Shown in pieces: positions 8,035 through 16,306 of a stretch of DNA of 52,876 bases. The stretch is from an uncultured Clostridia bacterium (GTDB taxonomy: Bacteria; Bacillota_I; Bacilli_A; RF39; UBA660). Each line of letters opens with the position of its first letter. Positions within the stretch are counted from its first letter, which is position 1. The notes under the pieces were generated by a model that saw only the letters and a list, made by a program, of their open reading frames with translations, did not search any database and was not told where the DNA came from. A program made the translations under genes and the position numbers. Location: assembly GCA_947165365.1 (NCBI GenBank), contig CAMVAF010000006.1:1-52876 (forward strand), given 5' to 3'.

Positions 8035-9987
8035 ATGAACAAAAAAGATATGAAAAGAAATGTCGTACCTTATATATTATTAGTAGGTTTGATGTTAGTA
8101 TTATTTTATATGTATAAGGTTATGAGTGTTAAAGTACATGATTTAACATTTAATGAATTTATGGGAAAGATAACTGAAGGAACAGTTGAAAAAATAGAAG
8201 TTACTCCAAGTAATGATGGTGGAGTTTATAATATTGAAGGTAAACTAAAAGGATATAAAGAAAATGAATCTTTTAAAGTTACCGCGCCACTTTCTGATGA
8301 AGTAATTAAAGGATTAGTTGATGGATATGAAAAATATGACTATAAAATAGAAGTTAATAAAGATCCTAGTTCTAGTACATTACTTGTATTATTAGTTAAT
8401 TTCCTACCAATTATTTTGATTGTTGGTGGAGGATTATATTTCTTAAATAAACAAGCAGGTGGAGCTAGTAAATCATTTGAATTTGGAAGAAGTAGAGCCA
8501 AACTTTCTGATAATAAAAATAAAGTTACATTTAAAGATGTAGCAGGACTTAAAGAAGAAAAAGAGGAAGTTAAAGAACTTATTGATTTCTTAAAAAATCC
8601 AAAGAAATTTCAAAAATTAGGAGCAAGAATTCCTAAAGGAGTATTACTTGTAGGTCCTCCAGGAACTGGTAAAACATTACTAGCAAGAGCTGTTGCCGGT
8701 GAAGCTAATGTACCATTCTATTATATTAGTGGTTCTGATTTCGTAGAATTATTTGTAGGTGTTGGAGCAAGCCGTGTAAGAGATATGTTTAAACAAGCAA
8801 AAAATAATGCACCATGCTTAATCTTTATCGATGAAATAGATGCTGTAGGTCGTCAAAGAGGAACAGGTCTTGGTGGTGGACATGATGAAAGAGAACAAAC
8901 TCTAAACCAATTATTAACTGAAATGGATGGTTTTGGAGCAAATGAAGGAATCATTATTATTGCTGCAACAAACCGTGCTGATGTCTTAGACCCTGCATTA
9001 CTTCGTCCAGGAAGATTCGATAGACAAGTAACAGTTAATTTACCAGATAGAAAAGGAAGAGAAGAAATTCTTGCCGTTCATGCGAGAAATAAAATTTTAG
9101 ATAAAAATATTACTTTATCTAATTTAGCAAAAAGAACGCCAGGTTTCTCTGGAGCTGATCTTGAAAACTTATTAAATGAAGCAGCTCTTCTTGCTGTTCG
9201 TCGTAATAAAGAATTTATTACCATGAGTGAAATAGATGAAGCAACAGACCGTGTCTTAATGGGACCAGCTAAAGTAAGTAAAAAATATACGGAAAAAGAA
9301 AGAAATATGGTTGCCCATCATGAAGCAGGACACGTTGTATTAGGTCTAAAACTTAATAGTGCTAATGATGTTCAAAAAGTAACCATTATTCCAAGAAGTT
9401 ATGCTGGTGGATATGCCATGATGGTTCCAAAAGAAGAAAAGTATACCCAAACTAAAACGGAATTATTAGAACAAATTACTGGTCTTCTTGGAGGACGTGT
9501 CTCTGAAGAAATTAATTTCCATGAAATAACTACAGGAGCTCATAATGATTTTGAAAAAGCAACTAAGATTGCTAGAGCTATGGTTACAGAATATGGAATG
9601 AGTGACTTAGGACCAGTTCAATTAGAACAACAAAGTGAAAGTGTCTTTATTGGAAGAGATTATAATAAAACTAGAAACTTCTCTGATACCGTTGCTCATG
9701 AGATTGATATTGAAATAAGAAAAATTATGGATGAATGTTATAAAAATGCAACTAAAATTTTAAAAGAAAATATTGATTTAGTACATTTAATAGCAAATGC
9801 TTTACTTGAAAAAGAAACATTAACTCATGAAGAAATCGTTTATCTTGCTGAAAATGGTAAACTTCCAGATGATACATCATTAAATGATTTAACTCTTGAT
9901 GAATTAAAGGAAAAAGCTAAAGAATTAGAAATAAAAGGTTACTCTAAAATGAGTAAGGAAGAACTAATAAAAGAACTAAATAAATAG
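8035..9987 (+). CDS. ftsH: FtsH ATP-dependent membrane zinc metalloprotease, with C-terminal SAP/Rho_N-like tail
   Basis: A 650-residue membrane AAA protease. Two membrane segments flank an extracytoplasmic domain (about residues 12-30 and 118-138). The AAA domain has Walker A GPPGTGKT (207-214), Walker [12 protein letters not shown] and second region of homology [11 protein letters not shown]. The zinc site HEAGH is at about 429-433. The last 35 residues ([20 protein letters not shown], then [10 protein letters not shown]) look like a SAP/Rho_N-type helix-extended-helix nucleic-acid-binding motif, unusual for FtsH. I chose the ATG at 8035 rather than an upstream in-frame ATG at 8014 inside tilS, because AGGAGG lies just before it. 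Its terminator overlaps the stop. Confidence 0.95.
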   Translation: MNKKDMKRNVVPYILLVGLMLVLFYMYKVMSVKVHDLTFNEFMGKITEGTVEKIEVTPSNDGGVYNIEGKLKGYKENESFKVTAPLSDEVIKGLVDGYEKYDYKIEVNKDPSSSTLLVLLVNFLPIILIVGGGLYFLNKQAGGASKSFEFGRSRAKLSDNKNKVTFKDVAGLKEEKEEVKELIDFLKNPKKFQKLGARIPKGVLLVGPPGTGKTLLARAVAGEANVPFYYISGSDFVELFVGVGASRVRDMFKQAKNNAPCLIFIDEIDAVGRQRGTGLGGGHDEREQTLNQLLTEMDGFGANEGIIIIAATNRADVLDPALLRPGRFDRQVTVNLPDRKGREEILAVHARNKILDKNITLSNLAKRTPGFSGADLENLLNEAALLAVRRNKEFITMSEIDEATDRVLMGPAKVSKKYTEKERNMVAHHEAGHVVLGLKLNSANDVQKVTIIPRSYAGGYAMMVPKEEKYTQTKTELLEQITGLLGGRVSEEINFHEITTGAHNDFEKATKIARAMVTEYGMSDLGPVQLEQQSESVFIGRDYNKTRNFSDTVAHEIDIEIRKIMDECYKNATKILKENIDLVHLIANALLEKETLTHEEIVYLAENGKLPDDTSLNDLTLDELKEKAKELEIKGYSKMSKEELIKELNK

Positions 9988-9998
9988 TTCTTTTTCTT
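9969..9998 (+). terminator. Terminator of ftsH
   Basis: A 10-bp stem, AAAAGAACTA (9969-9978) with TAGTTCTTTT (9985-9994), 6-base loop, T-rich tail. The ftsH stop codon is part of the descending arm. Confidence 0.87.
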
Positions 9999-10053
9999 TT
10001 GTTCTAAAAAACATGTAATATTATGTAAAATTATACAAATATTACTAAAACTA

Positions 10054-10062
10054 TGATATACT
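10054..10062 (+). promoter_or_regulatory. Extended -10 promoter of the LysM lipoprotein gene
   Basis: TG-A-TATACT (TATACT at 10057-10062) lies 36 bases before the start codon. The -35 region is poor, as is common for extended -10 promoters. Confidence 0.55.
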
Positions 10063-10098
10063 TTAATTGTACAAAAATATTAGATAGGGGGAGTCATT

Positions 10099-10512
10099 AT
10101 GAAGAAAAGTAAACTTAGTACAATCTTCTTATGTTTCTTATTAGTATTTACTATTCTAATTGCTGCAGGATGTGAAAAAAAGGAAGATGAGACAAAAGAA
10201 CCTGAACAAGGTCAAAAAGAGAATAATCCAACAGGCAAAACAGATAATACTGATAATAAGAATAATGGTTCCGATACTACAAAAAAAACTGTTAAACTAT
10301 TAAAGAGAAATGGTGTTGAATGGAAAGAAAACACTAGAATTAAATCTAAAAAAGGTGCTAAGAGTTATAAAGTAGTATGGGGAGATACCTTAAGTTTAAT
10401 TGCTAGAACATGGCAAGTTAATTGCTATAAATTAGCAAAATATAATGGTATTAAGAATATTGACTTAATTGAAGTTGATCAAGTAATTTATAATTACGCA
10501 GCTAAGAAATAA
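10099..10512 (+). CDS. LysM-domain lipoprotein
   Basis: A 137-residue secreted lipoprotein. The signal peptide has a basic start, a hydrophobic core and a lipobox at LIAAGC (Cys about residue 25). A low-complexity Lys/Glu/Asn/Thr linker follows (about 26-65), and a C-terminal LysM module (about 92-135: YKVVWGDTLSLIARTWQVN, LAKYNGIKN, VDQVIYN). LysM binds peptidoglycan or chitin-type glycans, so the protein is likely membrane-anchored and touches the wall. No enzymatic domain is visible. It is monocistronic: own extended -10 promoter, SD GGGGGAG and own terminator. Confidence 0.88.
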   Translation: MKKSKLSTIFLCFLLVFTILIAAGCEKKEDETKEPEQGQKENNPTGKTDNTDNKNNGSDTTKKTVKLLKRNGVEWKENTRIKSKKGAKSYKVVWGDTLSLIARTWQVNCYKLAKYNGIKNIDLIEVDQVIYNYAAKK

Positions 10513-10541
10513 GAGTTAGATTTATAATTTAACTCTTTTCT
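10511..10541 (+). terminator. Terminator of the LysM gene
   Basis: AAGAGTTA (10511-10518) pairs with TAACTCTT (10530-10537), followed by TTCTTTT. Confidence 0.8.
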
Positions 10542-10594
10542 TTTACATATTTTTAGTTTATAATATCAAGTGTTTTATTGAAGTGGGTGATAAA

Positions 10595-11566
10595 GTGATT
10601 AAAATAGGAAATGTTGAAATCAAAGGTAAAGTAGTTCTTGCCCCTATGGCCGGGATATGCAATAGTGCATTTAGAAAAATTATTAAAGAACAAGGTGCTT
10701 CGTTAATTTATGCCGAAATGGTAAGTGATAAAGCAATATTCTATCAAAATAATAAAACTAAAGAAATGTTATATATGGAAGAATATGAAAGACCTATTGA
10801 CCAACAGATATTTGGAAGTGATAAAGAAACATTTTGTGAAGCTGCAAAATATATAGAGGAAGTGATGCATCCAGATATCATTGATATTAATATGGGATGT
10901 CCTGTACCTAAAGTAGCTGTAAAATCACAAGCAGGTAGTGCCCTTTTAAAAAATCCCCTAAAAATCAAAGAAATTGTATCTAGTGTTGTTAAATCCGTTT
11001 CTGTTCCTGTAACTGTTAAAATAAGAAGTGGTTGGGATATGAATAGTATTAATGCTGTAGAAGTAGCTAAAATCTGTGAAGAAGCAGGTGCTTCTGCTAT
11101 TTGTATTCATCCAAGAACTAGATCGCAAGGATATTCTGGTAAAGCCGATTGGTCTATTATCAAAAAAGTAAAAGAAGTAGTAAATATTCCTGTAATTGGA
11201 AATGGTGATATTAAAACGGTTTATGATGCTAAAAGAATGATTGATGAGACAGGATGTGACCTTATCATGATAGGAAGAGGAGTCCTAGGTAATCCTTGGC
11301 TTGTAAGTGATATAAATAATTATTTAGAAAAAGGAGAATTACCAAAAGAGAGAACTAAAGAAGAAAAAATAGATATGTGTTTGCATCATCTTGATTACTT
11401 AAGTAAAATAAAACCAGAAAAAGTAGCATGTCTTGAAATCAGAAATCATATTGCATGGTATCTTAAAGGTATAAAAAATAGTAATATAATTAAAGAAAAA
11501 ATATATCAAGTAAATAAACTATGTGATATAATAAATATATTAAATGAATTCAAGGAGGAATCATGA
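10595..11566 (+). CDS. dusB: tRNA-dihydrouridine synthase, DusB type
   Basis: An FMN-dependent tRNA dihydrouridine synthase. TIM-barrel motifs are in order: LAPMAGICNSAFR at the N-terminus, DINMGCPVPKV with the catalytic Cys, VTVKIRSGWD, IHPRTRSQGYSG and VIGNGDI near the FMN phosphate site, then MIGRGVLGNPW. A GTG at 10583 extends the frame four codons, but GGGTGAT then reads as the ribosome binding site of the GTG at 10595. Starting there gives MIKIGNVEIKGKVVLAPMAG, the length typical of DusB. The TGA stop overlaps the start of the RDD gene (ATGA), so the two are coupled. This TGA also shows TGA is a stop in this genome. Confidence 0.94.
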   Translation: MIKIGNVEIKGKVVLAPMAGICNSAFRKIIKEQGASLIYAEMVSDKAIFYQNNKTKEMLYMEEYERPIDQQIFGSDKETFCEAAKYIEEVMHPDIIDINMGCPVPKVAVKSQAGSALLKNPLKIKEIVSSVVKSVSVPVTVKIRSGWDMNSINAVEVAKICEEAGASAICIHPRTRSQGYSGKADWSIIKKVKEVVNIPVIGNGDIKTVYDAKRMIDETGCDLIMIGRGVLGNPWLVSDINNYLEKGELPKERTKEEKIDMCLHHLDYLSKIKPEKVACLEIRNHIAWYLKGIKNSNIIKEKIYQVNKLCDIINILNEFKEES

Positions 11567-12303
11567 AAAGAAAAAAACCTTATATTTATAAAAGAGTTAT
11601 CGCCTTTATTGTTGATACTTTGATTGTGACTGTTATATCAGGACTATTAACCATTATGCTTACAAATAATGAAAAATATAATGAAGATAATAAAAAATTA
11701 TTAGAATTAACCGAGAAAATAGTTAGTGAAAAACAAGATCAAGATAAATACATGGAAGAATTTAATGAATTAAATTATAATTTAACTAAAGATAGTATTG
11801 AAGTAACTATTATTACCATTGGTGTAAGTATTGTCTATTATACTATTATGTGTTATTTCTGTCATGGTATAACTTTTGGTAAGTATATTCTACAACTTCA
11901 AATAACATCTGCCAATGATAAAGAATTAAATATTTTTAATTATTTATTAAGAAGTTTAATTATTAATAGTATTTTATCTAATGTAGTAACAATTGTTTTA
12001 ATTAATACTTTATCCAAAGAAAGTTATATCAATATATCAGGTAGAGTTGGAAATGTCTTTACTATTCTTATGGTCGTATCATTTATTATGATGATGTACC
12101 GTGATGACGGAAGAGGATTACATGATTTAATTGGTAATACTAAAGTTATTAGTACTAAAGATAAAGAAGAAAAAGAAGAGGTTAAAGAAGAACCTAAAGA
12201 AATAGAAGAAGCAACTATAGTTGAAGAAAAAAAACAAACTAAGAAAAAAGGAGAAGTAAAAAATGAGAGAGTTAACCGAACAAGAAATAGTAAGAAGAAA
12301 TAA
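11563..12303 (+). CDS. RDD-family membrane protein with charged C-terminal tail
   Basis: A 246-residue RDD protein. The family residues are visible: Arg in YIYKRVIAFIVDTLIVTV, the Asp in the same first membrane helix, and the late DGRGLHDLIGNTKVI. Membrane segments are at about 10-30, 85-105, 125-150 and 163-180. Two long charged stretches stand out: a Lys/Glu segment between helices 1 and 2, and the last 50 residues (Lys/Glu repeats ending in NRTRNSKKK). RDD proteins include putative cation antiporters; the substrate here is unknown. Its last 41 bases overlap the start of lysS, which begins in another frame. Confidence 0.85.
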   Translation: MKRKKPYIYKRVIAFIVDTLIVTVISGLLTIMLTNNEKYNEDNKKLLELTEKIVSEKQDQDKYMEEFNELNYNLTKDSIEVTIITIGVSIVYYTIMCYFCHGITFGKYILQLQITSANDKELNIFNYLLRSLIINSILSNVVTIVLINTLSKESYINISGRVGNVFTILMVVSFIMMMYRDDGRGLHDLIGNTKVISTKDKEEKEEVKEEPKEIEEATIVEEKKQTKKKGEVKNERVNRTRNSKKK

Positions 12304-13735
12304 ATTAGAAGAAATAAGTAAAGTATGTAATCCATATCCAGAAAGATATGAGATAACTCATCGTCTACATGAAGCGATACTTCTTCCTGATGAAACAAAA
12401 GATGTTAGTGTAGCTGGAAGAATTGTTTTCATGAGAAAAATGGGTAAATTAAGTTTCTTAAGAATAAGAGATTTAGAAGGAAGTTTACAAGTATCTATTA
12501 AAATTGATTTAGTAGGAGAAGATAAATACGCTTTCTTTAAATCCATGATTGATGTCGGAGATTTTATTGGTGTAAAAGGAGAGATGTTTACAACGCAAAC
12601 AGGAGAGAAAACTCTAAGAGCAGATGATTTTACTTTCCTTGGAAAAGCCTTAAAACCATTACCAGAAAAATTTCATGGATTAACTGATATTGAAGATAAA
12701 TATCGTGAAAGATATGTTGATTTAATATCTAATGAAGAATCAAGAAAAATCTTTCTTGGAAGAAGTAAATTATATTCATTTATTCATCGATATTTAGGAG
12801 AACATGAATTCCTACAAGTAGAAACACCTATTATGCAATCCGCTGTAACAGGTGCATCTGCAAGACCATTTTATACCCATCATAACGCTCTTGATATTGA
12901 CTTAAACTTAAGAATCGCTCCTGAAACATATTTAAAACAATGTATATCAGGTGGATTTAATAGAGTTTATGAAGTAGCAAAATGTTTTAGAAATGAAGGA
13001 ATGGATACGGAACACCTACAAGAATTTACGCAAGTAGAATGGTATGCATCATACTGGAACTTTGAAGATAATTTAAAATTCTATCAAGAATTTATTAAAA
13101 ATTTATTAATGGAATTAGTAGGAACAACAACTATTACTTATAAAGATAATACTCTAGATTTTGGTAAAGATTTTAAAAGAATCAATTATGTCGAAGAATT
13201 AACTAAAATTTTAGGATTTGATTTCTTGAGTATCACAGATCCACTTGAATTAAAAGATAAAATTATTGAAAAAGGTTTATTTACCAAAAATGATTTAGAA
13301 GATTATCATTCATTAAGTCAAATAATTGATTTTGTATATAAAAGAACTATAAGAGAAGGAATCGTTGAACCTACAGTAATCTATAATTATCCCGCTGTAT
13401 TAATCCCTCTTGCTAGAAGAAATGATAAAGACAAAAGAATTATTGATGTTTTCCAAGTTGTAGCAGGAGGAACAGAACTTTGTAAAGCTTATTCCGAATT
13501 AGTAGATCCAATAACTCAAAGACAAACATTTGAAGATCAGTTAATCGCTAAAGCTCAAGGTGATGATGAAACAATGGAAATTGATGAAGGATTTATGGGA
13601 GCTATGGAACAAGGTATGCCTCCAATATCAGGTCTTGGTTTCGGAATCGATCGTTTACTTATGTTAATTTATAATACGCAAAATATAAGAGATGTTGTTT
13701 TATTCCCATTAATGAGACAAAATGATAATAAATAA
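12263..13735 (+). CDS. lysS: Lysyl-tRNA synthetase, class II
   Basis: A class II LysRS of 490 residues. An OB-fold anticodon-binding domain at about 50-145 (VSVAGRIVFMRKMGKLSFL) precedes the catalytic domain. Motif 1 is near RYVDLI, motif 2 is FRNEGMDTEHLQEFTQVEWY, and motif 3 is GFGIDRLLMLIYN at the C-terminus. The AAAGGAG site 10 bases upstream supports the ATG at 12263, which places the first 41 bases inside the RDD gene. A strong terminator follows. Position downstream of dusB matches the Bacillus order. Confidence 0.96.
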   Translation: MRELTEQEIVRRNKLEEISKVCNPYPERYEITHRLHEAILLPDETKDVSVAGRIVFMRKMGKLSFLRIRDLEGSLQVSIKIDLVGEDKYAFFKSMIDVGDFIGVKGEMFTTQTGEKTLRADDFTFLGKALKPLPEKFHGLTDIEDKYRERYVDLISNEESRKIFLGRSKLYSFIHRYLGEHEFLQVETPIMQSAVTGASARPFYTHHNALDIDLNLRIAPETYLKQCISGGFNRVYEVAKCFRNEGMDTEHLQEFTQVEWYASYWNFEDNLKFYQEFIKNLLMELVGTTTITYKDNTLDFGKDFKRINYVEELTKILGFDFLSITDPLELKDKIIEKGLFTKNDLEDYHSLSQIIDFVYKRTIREGIVEPTVIYNYPAVLIPLARRNDKDKRIIDVFQVVAGGTELCKAYSELVDPITQRQTFEDQLIAKAQGDDETMEIDEGFMGAMEQGMPPISGLGFGIDRLLMLIYNTQNIRDVVLFPLMRQNDNK

Positions 13736-13739
13736 AATT

Positions 13740-13763
13740 ATCCACTAAAAAGTGGATTTTTTT
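13740..13763 (+). terminator. Terminator of the dusB-RDD-lysS operon
   Basis: ATCCACT (13740-13746), AAAA loop, AGTGGAT (13751-13757), then a T run. Confidence 0.9.
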
Positions 13764-13821
13764 AATGTTTATTTAATTTTTCAATAATATAATGATAATG
13801 TAAATTGAAAAGGAGCATGTT

Positions 13822-14475
13822 ATGATTATTGATAGATTAGAACAAAAATACTTTCTAAATAATGAACAATTTAATAATTTATTAAAACTTATAAATAATA
13901 ATTTAGAAAAAGATAAATATTTTAAAGAAAGAATCTATAATATTTACTTTGATAATAATGATTATGAAATGATTAATCATTCCATAGATAAACCAATATA
14001 TAAAGAAAAAATAAGATTAAGAAGTTATAATAAAGATAGTAATGAAGTCTTTCTAGAAATAAAAAAGAAATACTTTGATAACAGTAATAAAAGACGAATA
14101 ACCTTAAATTATAATGATTATTTAAATAATCATCTAGATACCAATAACCAAATAGCTAAAGAATTAAATTATTATTTTAATAAATACAATCTAAAACCCA
14201 AAATAAAAGTAAATTATGATAGAATATCTTACTATTTAAAAGAAGATTCATCTTTTAGAATAACCTTTGATAATAATATCAAATATAGTTTTGATAATTT
14301 AAATCTTTATCAAGAAGATAAAAGTAAATTACTATTTAATAAAGGTTATATTATGGAGTTTAAAACATTTAATGGTATGCCACTTTGGTTAAATGATATC
14401 TTAAATAAATTAAAGATTTATCCAACTAGTTTTTCTAAAGTAGGGAAAATTTATGAAATAGAATGTAAATATTAA
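13822..14475 (+). CDS. VTC-domain polyphosphate polymerase-like protein
   Basis: A 217-residue protein with the VTC (CYTH-like tunnel) fold. The opening RLEQKYFL, then IYNIYFDNNDYEMI, KEKIRLRSYN, EVFLEIKKKY and late YIMEFKTFNGMPLW provide the alternating basic and acidic tunnel residues of VTC4-type polyphosphate polymerases. The C-terminus ends SFSKVGKIYE, the usual SKY-like motif of bacterial members. It is soluble, with no membrane helix. In Firmicutes this gene commonly travels with a DUF4956 membrane protein, present here at 15641. SD AAAGGAG supports the start. Confidence 0.85.
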   Translation: MIIDRLEQKYFLNNEQFNNLLKLINNNLEKDKYFKERIYNIYFDNNDYEMINHSIDKPIYKEKIRLRSYNKDSNEVFLEIKKKYFDNSNKRRITLNYNDYLNNHLDTNNQIAKELNYYFNKYNLKPKIKVNYDRISYYLKEDSSFRITFDNNIKYSFDNLNLYQEDKSKLLFNKGYIMEFKTFNGMPLWLNDILNKLKIYPTSFSKVGKIYEIECKY

Positions 14476-14482
14476 AATTTTA

Positions 14483-14491
14483 TGTTATACT
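14483..14491 (+). promoter_or_regulatory. Extended -10 promoter before the 208-residue gene
   Basis: TG-T-TATACT, 8 to 16 bases after the VTC stop codon, 22 bases before the next start. Confidence 0.5.
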
Positions 14492-14513
14492 ATATATAGA
14501 AAGTAGGGAAAAT

Positions 14514-15140
14514 ATGGAAAATTATAATGGGTATGTCGGTAAACTTGCCGAAAAACAAATGGAAGCTAATATGCAATCACATTTAAAAGATTATGGAAAA
14601 AAAGAATATCCCAAAGAACAAGTAGATTTACTAGATAGATTACCAGTAGATACTAAATTTAGTCTATATACTTTTTTTACCAATACTTTAAGAAAACTTT
14701 ACCAAAGAGAAACAATAGATTCTGATTACCAAGTAGATGAACAAGAGATTGCAAGAGCAATAAAATATATTAATGAAGAATGTTTAGATGATAAAGATTT
14801 CTCTAAAGTATTAACAGGTGAATCAAAAGAATTTTCTAAAGATATTGAAACATATACCATAAGAGATAATAATAATCACTTTGTTCAAGTTAAGATATCA
14901 TATCTTCCATCAATAGACTTTGATACACCAAATATTATAAGACTTAATATTTTGGAAATACCATCATTAAATAATAGTAGATCTTGTAATATTGATTTTA
15001 AAAGTAATGGCAATGTGGATATAACAAAAATGGATAATCAAGAGTTCTATTTTAAACAAGATGTCTTAGAAGATATTGAAGATTATCTAATGAATATTTA
15101 TGAATTAGCAGATCTAAGTACTAATAAAATGCATAAATAA
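14514..15140 (+). CDS. Hypothetical cytosolic protein, 208 residues
   Basis: I do not recognise this protein. It has no signal peptide or membrane segment. The N-terminal third is charged and helical (LAEKQMEANMQSHLKDYGKK), followed by a helical segment with SLYTFFTNTLRKLYQRE and AIKYINEECLDDKDF. A beta-looking second half follows (NNHFVQVKISYLPSIDF, NIDFKSNGNVDI) and a final helix. It has a promoter just upstream and a large terminator downstream, so it seems to be its own transcript between the VTC gene and the small RNA locus. SD GTAGGG lies five bases before the ATG. Confidence 0.7.
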   Translation: MENYNGYVGKLAEKQMEANMQSHLKDYGKKEYPKEQVDLLDRLPVDTKFSLYTFFTNTLRKLYQRETIDSDYQVDEQEIARAIKYINEECLDDKDFSKVLTGESKEFSKDIETYTIRDNNNHFVQVKISYLPSIDFDTPNIIRLNILEIPSLNNSRSCNIDFKSNGNVDITKMDNQEFYFKQDVLEDIEDYLMNIYELADLSTNKMHK

Positions 15141-15189
15141 AAAGAGCATTTAGGAAAATAAATAATAATATTTCCTGAAAGCTCTTTTT
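15139..15189 (+). terminator. Large interrupted-stem terminator
   Basis: Outer stem AAAAAGAGC (15139-15147) with GCTCTTTTT (15181-15189) and inner stem AGGAAA (15152-15157) with TTTCCT (15171-15176). It ends the 208-residue gene. Confidence 0.88.
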
Positions 15190-15199
15190 ATAATTATTA

Positions 15200-15229
15200 T
15201 TGACATTAAATATCAGTAAATGTTATTAT
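15200..15229 (+). promoter_or_regulatory. Promoter of the small hydrophobic peptide mRNA (toxin candidate 1)
   Basis: TTGACA (15200-15205), 18-base spacer, TATTAT (15224-15229) preceded by TG (extended -10). The expected start point is about 15236, at the first base of the hairpin leader. Confidence 0.75.
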
Positions 15230-15236
15230 CACTATC

Positions 15237-15281
15237 GATATACCTAATTTTGTTAGGTCACTTCCCTTTAACAAGGAGGTG
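15237..15281 (+). promoter_or_regulatory. Toxin mRNA leader: hairpin plus anti-SD/SD stem
   Basis: The leader has two elements. First, a hairpin with arms ACCTAA (15242-15247) and TTAGGT (15253-15258). Second, CACTTCC (15259-15265) can pair with GGAGGTG (15275-15281), the ribosome binding site, over 7 bp with one G-U and a 9-base loop. Both elements recur in the same order in the convergent RNA on the opposite strand (15479 down to 15443). The prediction is that free mRNA hides its SD. Confidence 0.65.
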
Positions 15282-15286
15282 GTATC

Positions 15287-15379
15287 ATGAGAATAAAAGA
15301 ATTCTTTTTATACATCATGGTATTTGCATTACTTATCTTAGTATTCGTACCAATGATACTAGTTATAAAACTAGTTTAA
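15287..15379 (+). CDS. 30-residue hydrophobic peptide, type I toxin candidate
   Basis: A very short frame with a consensus SD (AGGAGG, 7 bases before ATG). It encodes MRIKEFF followed by a continuous hydrophobic span (FALLILVFVPMILVIKLV) to the last residue: a basic N-terminus and one membrane helix. Size, hydrophobicity, a dedicated promoter, SD-sequestering leader and a convergent RNA sharing a terminator hairpin all fit type I toxins such as Fst, TxpA or BsrG. The sequence is not recognisably one of these. It could instead be a small regulatory membrane peptide. Too short for ordinary gene callers. Confidence 0.7.
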   Translation: MRIKEFFLYIMVFALLILVFVPMILVIKLV

Positions 15380-15383
15380 TAAA

Positions 15384-15425
15384 GTAAAGCATACTAACAG
15401 GGTTTTGGTTGTTAGTATGCTTTAC
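15384..15425. terminator. Bidirectional hairpin between toxin mRNA and convergent RNA
   Basis: A perfect 15-bp stem, GTAAAGCATACTAAC (15384-15398) with its complement (15411-15425), 12-base loop. It lies at the 3' end of both convergent transcripts; flanking T tracts are modest on each strand. Confidence 0.75.
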
Positions 15426-15509
15426 AAAAACACTATATTTTTGGAAGTGTACCTAACACTTGAACTTATTAGGTATATCCTTTTTTATTATATCAAGATT
15501 CCCTTGATA
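15384..15509 (-). ncRNA. Convergent small RNA, candidate antitoxin RNA 1
   Basis: Transcribed leftward from a minus-strand promoter with a 17-base spacer. Its 5' end forms a 9-bp hairpin (15489-15511: TATATCAAG with CTTGATATA). Next comes GATATACCTAAT (minus strand, 15479-15468), GTTAGGT and CACTTCC (15457-15443): the same hairpin and anti-SD segment found in the toxin leader. It ends in the shared terminator hairpin, where the two RNAs are fully complementary. About 125 nt, no plausible frame. Start and end are inferred. Confidence 0.65.
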
Positions 15510-15514
15510 TATTC

Positions 15515-15543
15515 ATAATACCACAAAATTAAATAATTATCAA
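15515..15543 (-). promoter_or_regulatory. Promoter of the convergent small RNA 1
   Basis: On the minus strand: TTGATA (15543-15538), 17-base spacer, TATTAT (15520-15515). Confidence 0.7.
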
Positions 15544-15609
15544 TAAATTTAATTTTCATTTAATAAATAAAACATATAATTTTACTGTAATTTGAAAGGA
15601 GAGATGTTT

Positions 15610-15648
15610 ATGAATTACAATAAATTACAGGGAGAATTATATGTTTAA
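15610..15648 (+). other. 12-codon leader frame overlapping the DUF4956 start
   Basis: ATG AAT TAC ... TAA, with AAAGGAGA upstream (an in-frame ATG at 15604 is also possible). Its stop lies at 15646-15648, eight bases into the DUF4956 gene, so ribosomes ending here could reinitiate there. It may be only a coupling device; no special codon pattern is seen. Confidence 0.4.
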
Positions 15649-16306
15649 TAGTATTATAGAAAGTACAGGACTAACTTTACAAAGTGCAAGTATTTGTATA
15701 GTATCAAGTATTATCTTAGGATTAATAATAAGTTTTATTCACACAAAAGGTGGAAAATATTCTAAAAATATTTGTATAACACTTGCTATATTACCACTTC
15801 TTGTAGGAACTATTATGATTATGGTAAATGGTAATTTAGGAACAGGTGTTGCAATTGCAGGTGCTTTTAGTTTAGTAAGATTTAGAAGTCTGCAAGGAAC
15901 ATCAAGAGATATAATAAATATCTTTTGGGCAATGGTAGTAGGTATTGCAATTGGTATGGGACAGGTTTTATTTGCAAGTATCATAACTATTGTCGTAAGT
16001 TTAGTTTTAATGATTTTTTATTCCAAAAAATTTGGGGAAAATAAATATAATAATAAAATATTAGAAATATTAGTACCAGAGAATTTAGAATATGATACAA
16101 TGTTTAATGAAATATTTACAAGATATACTAATAAATTTGAATTAGTAAAAGTTAAAACGACAAATTTAGGTAGTCTTTATGAATTAAAATATGAAATAGA
16201 ATTAAAAAAAGATTTATCGGAAAGAGATTTAATTAATGAACTAAGAGTACTTAATGGTAATTTAAAAATAAGTATTCATAAAGATATGATGGAGGAAAGT
16301 CTATGA
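15641..16306 (+). CDS. DUF4956 membrane protein
   Basis: A 221-residue protein. Four membrane helices (about residues 15-33, 45-62, 68-85 and 100-125) are followed by a cytosolic alpha/beta domain of about 85 residues. The conserved DUF4956 block is GAFSLVRFRSLQGTSRDI between helices 3 and 4. The family is a frequent neighbour of VTC polyphosphate polymerases, so the two may act together in making or exporting polyphosphate; that is inference from context. The gene ends in TGA, overlapping the next start by four bases (ATGA). Confidence 0.87.
   Translation: MFNSIIESTGLTLQSASICIVSSIILGLIISFIHTKGGKYSKNICITLAILPLLVGTIMIMVNGNLGTGVAIAGAFSLVRFRSLQGTSRDIINIFWAMVVGIAIGMGQVLFASIITIVVSLVLMIFYSKKFGENKYNNKILEILVPENLEYDTMFNEIFTRYTNKFELVKVKTTNLGSLYELKYEIELKKDLSERDLINELRVLNGNLKISIHKDMMEESL

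Noticed and set aside
15237..15479. A 243-bp MITE or small transposable element with inverted ends
   Set aside because: The inverted repeats look like element ends, but no flanking target duplication is seen, each repeat lies directly after a promoter, and the inner parts match regulatory RNA features better.
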